A stretch of 64,000 nt of DNA from Rotaria sp. Silwood1. Lineage: Eukaryota > Rotifera > Eurotatoria > Philodinida > Philodinidae. Location: positions 1 to 64,000 of the forward strand of contig CAJNOP010000041.1 of the NCBI GenBank assembly GCA_905250075.1. Reading direction: 5' to 3'. The translations under genes were made by a program, and so were the position numbers. A model generated the notes under the pieces. It did no database searches, had not been told where the DNA came from, and saw only the letters and a list, made by a program, of their open reading frames with translations. The number at the start of each line of letters is the position of its first letter. The stretch's first letter is position 1. Below are positions 59,586 through 64,000 of this stretch, in pieces.

Positions 59586-60892
59586 TTATTGTGATATATA
59601 AAATATTTTGTTTCATGGAAATAAATTTCGTTTTGTAGATAAAAGAAAAATATTAAAAAAATGAAAGCTATATTAGTAAATATCTTCCATTTCGAAAAAA
59701 AAAATTTGGATTTTATGAAATTACTTTGGCTAGAAATACATGTGTCATACACAAATACATTCCTAATATGAACTTTAACATTGTTTTTGCAGTTTTGATT
59801 GTTATTTGAAACCTCTTTCAAATGGATATATGTGAATATTTTTCATATTATCCTATGCAGCATTTACGGCTAATATACTAAAACTGTTGTTGATTGTTTG
59901 TTATATCTGTACATGTAAAGAAAAGCAATGACATCGTAACATCATCTTAAAGCAAATGAAAAATATTCAATTAATTAATCATTACAACGATATTAATGGT
60001 TAATCACAATGTGAAATAGCCGAAAACTCGAATTTTTTTACTGGGTTTTGTATCCAAATATTTTAAATCAAAAGAAAAAAAAAAGGTCACTTGACTAATT
60101 ATTAAACAAAACTAAAATCAAAATATCAAACAAAAATTTAATAGCTTCGACGCAATAAAACTTGATGAATTGTACATCAACATTCATAAATTAAGATACA
60201 TCGAAATCAAAACAATAATATAGTACTTAATGAAACAAAATAAAGTTTTACATTCTGTTAGACTCTTTTTAGAATTTATAAATATTCAAATGAAGAAAGA
60301 TGAAGAATACAAAGAATGATCGCTGATTATTTCAAAACTCATTAGTAAAGAAACTATTATTTTGAGACTTTTTTCAATTGCTTGTATCTTACATGACACG
60401 TCCCATAGATTAACACTCTTCAAAAATCTCGACGGCATTCAATTAAGAGACGTTTCACCGTATTAATAAAATATAAATTAACTCATACGGAAAGAATTAT
60501 AATTTTGAAGTATCTAAAAGCTTATTCAACTTAAGACATCTCAATTGCATAATGTTAAGAACATAATTTAGCATATTGAAAGGACATAAAAAAGCGTTTT
60601 ATTCGACATGTATAAATATAAAATGTTGAATATTTATTCTTCTATATCGATATCAATAAAACTACTACAATCATAAATATCATGATACCCTTGTACAAAA
60701 CAAAATAACGATGATTAATCAAATTATTCATCGATAAAATAACAACGTACGATAAACTTAGAACATAGTGCAACTATAGCATCAGTGGAAATCTTTTTCA
60801 CAATGTTTTATTTAATATATTCGATAATTTTATTCGATACAGAGGAAGAAAAAAAAACACAAAGATATTTTAAATGATAAAAATGTGCTGTT
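59586..60892. other. Intergenic between convergent genes, nothing recognised
   Basis: AT-rich 3' flanks of CCDC174 and the small secreted protein. ORFs here are short and low complexity. Confidence 0.5.
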
Positions 60893-61410
60893 CTATTTTT
60901 TGCCAGTTGCTGCGTTCCATGCTTGATTCCAAGCAGGCCATGTTGCAAGATCTGGACAATAACGTGGATGAAGGAGACGTTCACACTTTTCTTCATATCT
61001 ATGTGAAAATAAATAATATTTTGATAAATGTACATATACATTGTAAAATTTTATAATTTAATTTACTTTTTCTTGGCTTCTTTCATATGACTTTTTGTGT
61101 CACTGGTCAAAAATCGACGAGACTGATCGAGAAATTGGCTAGCATCATCTTCGTTTTGAAGAAATTCTCGAATAGCTCGTTTCTCTTCTGAAAATTCAAA
61201 TAATAAATATAAGAATAATAAGACAACTAAGTCAACATTTATCCTACCACGTAAAGAAGCATCATCTACATCGTCGGAACTATCATCACCATTTTCAACA
61301 GTATCACTGTCATCAGCATACCTATCGTTTAATGTCAATCGTTCACATTGTACCAGTGTGAATAATAAACCAAAGAGCATCAATGAAATAGCAAGATATT
61401 TAGAATTCAT
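60893..61410 (-). CDS. Small secreted protein A, Cys/Trp motif
   Basis: Three exons (61410-61248, 61187-61067, 60998-60893) in phase give 129 residues. A clear signal peptide ends near QCE (about residue 22). An acidic Asp/Ser-rich tract (about 28-53) follows, then a helical charged segment (AIREFLQNEDDASQFL) and the C-terminal module KYEEKCERLLHPRYCPDLATW ending in AWNQAWNAATGKK, with two cysteines. The module is shared with protein B (63000-63429), which is transcribed divergently. I know no family for certain. The segment EDDASQFL plus a YEE-rich helix faintly recalls UCMA/matrix Gla-type precursors, but this is weak. Probably extracellular, perhaps a peptide precursor or matrix protein. 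Confidence 0.75.
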
Positions 61411-61983
61411 CGTTGTTTTTTATTGATATACCTATATAATATTCACAAGTAACCTTAATAACAACACGGCGAAAAAGAAAATATAATAGTTACCTATATG
61501 ATTCTTAGATCTNNNNNNNNNNTAAGTTAAGTTTTCCATACAGTTCTTCTTTATCTGTAAACAAGGAGGACTATTTCAAGTCATTGGCAATGCAAAATTC
61601 AACATTGTATCATAGAAAACTCTACGTTTTCTTAAGAACGTTTTCAAAGTCAACAATGCTTCTATTCGCCACCGTAGACGATGAAAAATTTTGACTTTTC
61701 TACAAAAATTTTGATGATAACCTCTATGATATAGCACTTATTGATCTCTTAATTGGAAAAAATCATTTGTCGATAGAATTTATTTTTGTTTGACTTTATG
61801 GAACTCATTGTTTTTTGCCTACACTACGCATATTTGAAGCTGAAAACATATTAAAAGGTTAAACGAAATTAATATTTTTCCGATCAGCGTGATACACAAT
61901 CAATAAAAAAATATTTATGAATTTTGATTAAAAAAACCTAACACATCAAAAAAATTAGAGAAGAATATCATGTGAGATATATA
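61411..61983. other. Intergenic with assembly gap at 61513-61522
   Basis: Left half of the spacer between the divergent secreted-protein genes. Ten Ns mark a gap of unknown size, so spacing to protein B is not reliable. Confidence 0.9.
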
Positions 61984-62464
61984 GGGTGTCCAGAAAGTCA
62001 ATATCCAAATTTATTCATTTATGAATAATGCTTGCATACATTTAAAACCAGCGAATATTTAATCACTATTTATCATCTGTAAACAGTTCTGCTATTGTGA
62101 TTTTCTCTTAAAAACTAAATCACCTGCTAAGTTTGAACATTGTTGTGTACTGTTTGCATGATTTCTTGGACAATTTCTTTCATACTAGTTCTATTGCATT
62201 ATACATCAGCTATACTGCGTAACAAATAAATAAAAGAGTATCCTGCAATTTAGGCCTGTAGCTATGACTAAAAAAAAACATTTGGGCATTGTTTAGTGAT
62301 GTAGTGAACAAAATTTTGATAGTTTTATATAAACGAATGGACTGTTCATTGATGAATAAAATCATGAAACTGTTCTTTATCCTCAGAAAAAAAATCAGTT
62401 CATTTTATTGAAGGCTAGTAAAAAGATTCAAATTATTCATTAGCCAATAACTCTCTGAACACCC
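61984..62464. mobile_element. Mariner-like miniature element with TA duplication
   Basis: A 481-bp block with inverted ends gggtgtccagaaagtca and, reverse-complemented, gggtgttcagagagtta. It is flanked by TA at 61982-61983 and 62465-62466. TA duplication and GGGTGTCC-type ends are typical of Tc1/mariner relatives. No transposase ORF is present, so it is non-autonomous or a deletion remnant. Confidence 0.75.
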
Positions 62465-62969
62465 TATATAATATTATGTTTTGAATAAAATATATAAAAT
62501 TTTAACAATATCTTGTTTTTGTGATATAACGCCTGCAAAACTATTTCTTCATCAGTTATCTTTTTTGAAAGCAAAACATTTCGAAAAATATGATGCATAT
62601 GTTTTAATAATTGTCGTATTATTCATCCATCAAATTATCTATACAAGACGTTCGTTCGTCCCTTAAAGCATACATTTCTCGTTGAATATTCGTATGCACT
62701 CGAGTCCTCGAATATAAGTATCGTTTCTTATACAATATAAGTGCTTAATCCAATTAATGCTGTCATCATTCATCGATTATCCTACAGAGGCGATACAGAA
62801 GAAAAATAACGAGAAATAATATGAATGTATTTCATTTGTATGTAAGTAAAACACGATATCATATCATTGTTAGTGAGTACCATCATTATTTTTTATAGCA
62901 TGAGTAAAAAGTACAAGAAATGATATTGCGAAATATATAAATTGATAATCATTTCTTTTTTTTTTACTC

Positions 62970-62971
62970 AG
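62970..62971 (+). promoter_or_regulatory. Splice acceptor-like AG 28 nt upstream of secreted protein B
   Basis: A long pyrimidine run followed by actcag, 28 nt before the ATG at 63000. Confidence 0.45.
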
Positions 62972-62999
62972 ATCATTTCTTTGAATTTAAATAACAAGT

Positions 63000-63429
63000 A
63001 TGAAACAAATCTTAGTTTGCGGTATTTTCATTGCAATGGTTTGTATGCTAACATTAGCACGACCAAATTATGATAATGATGATTTCAATGTTGGTAAATA
63101 AAGGAAACAATTGTATGTATACTTATTGAAGAAGAATAATTATTATATTTAGACCATGAGATGGCAGTCGAGTTTCTAAAACGAACATTTTTTCATCCAG
63201 GAAAAACGAAATGTGAAGAACAAAAACGAGAAGCATCAGAAAAATATGAAGAACGTTGTGAACCAAGTATTAATAAATTAACTGGATCACGATATTGTAA
63301 GATTATACATTCAAATGAAAATTCTAGTCAATTTTTTTAATTTTCATTTCTTGACGATCTGTAGGTCCCGATATCAAAACATGGGATGCATTTAAAAATT
63401 ATGAAGTGGGTGGTGGTTATGGTCGTTAG
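63000..63429 (+). CDS. Small secreted protein B, paralogue of protein A
   Basis: Three exons (63000-63093, 63153-63296, 63365-63429) in phase give 100 residues. The signal peptide covers about residues 1-20 (ending LTLA). A short acidic stretch (NYDNDDFN), a helix (MAVEFLKRTFF) and the C-terminal module follow: EASEKYEERCEP, GSRYCPDIKTWDAF, ending in a Gly/Tyr-rich tail. It matches protein A in KYEE-x-CE and RYCPD-x2-TW, and both genes have introns at comparable places, so they are duplicates. It has three cysteines after the signal peptide where A has two. Function unknown; extracellular role inferred from the signal peptide. Confidence 0.75.
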
Positions 63430-64000
63430 AAAGAAAAAACAAGACAACTTTTCTTTTGAATCTGATTTATTCAACTTTTTTTTTCGTTTGAAATTCAATT
63501 GAATATCATTTTAATTTACTTTTACGTCTAATCAATAAATTTTGCTTGTTATTCTAGATTCTGAAAATATTGAGTGATTTCTTAAATGTATATTTTTTTA
63601 TCCATCATTAGTTAAATATGAAGAACAAGAAGATTAGTAATGTGTCATGAAAAATCATTAATGAAATTTTATTTAATGATTGTCTTTTTGTAGTCAAAAA
63701 TATTGTGAAATGTTTTAATCATGACACTGAAATCGTATAACATGCGAAAGTACGTTTGCATTCGGTCTTCACACTTTGTATGTTTTCTGCTGCAGTGGAA
63801 TCTGTACTTTGTTTCGCAATGATCTAATGAGCGATAAGTTACTAGAAAATCGTTTGAACTTTGTCATCGAGATCAATGTCTCGAGATGATAGAAAAGTTT
63901 TTGAATTCGCAATATGAGTTTTCGTTCATCTTCAGTAAGTTTCATAAAAACGATAATTTGGTCTCTTTCTTTTATTCAAGATGATTAAGAGTAATGAGCT
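63430..64000. other. Intergenic to window end, nothing recognised
   Basis: 3' flank of protein B. No coding exon or repeat could be supported. Confidence 0.4.

Overview
This AT-rich window carries eleven recognisable metazoan protein genes or gene fragments with standard GT-AG introns, mostly 45-70 bp long, plus a few introns of 0.3-2 kb. Gene content (animal fatty acid synthase, SPPL3, ZnT6, TULP4, IQCK, CCDC174), base composition, very short introns and probable spliced-leader acceptors just upstream of start codons suggest a rotifer, most likely a bdelloid. That assignment is inference. Two 10-N runs mark scaffold gaps.

Layout. 1-8777 (-): animal-type fatty acid synthase, cut at its thioesterase end by the window edge. 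8.8-15.3 kb: gene desert with three inverted-repeat elements, one with a perfect 8-bp target duplication. 15.3-21.2 kb (+): 29-exon ABCB/P-glycoprotein transporter, convergent with an intronless palmitoyl-protein thioesterase (-). 22.6-23.5 kb: a long, nearly gap-free imperfect palindrome. 24.5-25.4 kb (-): secreted fibrinogen-domain protein. 26.2-27.5 kb (-): four-exon orphan four-TM protein with a palindrome in its first intron. 28-37 kb: mostly non-coding, with two more palindromes, a possible paralogous exon and decayed coding sequence. 37.1-42.4 kb (+): SPPL3-type intramembrane protease then ZnT6, convergent with IQCK (-, 42.5-43.4 kb). 46.2-59.6 kb (+): TULP4, a prenylcysteine-oxidase-like flavoprotein and CCDC174, head to tail. 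60.9-63.4 kb: a divergent pair of small secreted proteins sharing a Cys/Trp motif, with a mariner-like miniature element between them.

The genes do not form an obvious shared pathway; they look like ordinary housekeeping and membrane genes. The unusual signal is structural. At least seven inverted-repeat or foldback elements and a three-copy intronic repeat family lie between or inside the genes. The most novel coding candidates are the paired small secreted proteins and the orphan four-TM protein.

Exon coordinates come from reading splice sites by eye and checking reading-frame phase. No searches were run, and percentage similarities are visual estimates.
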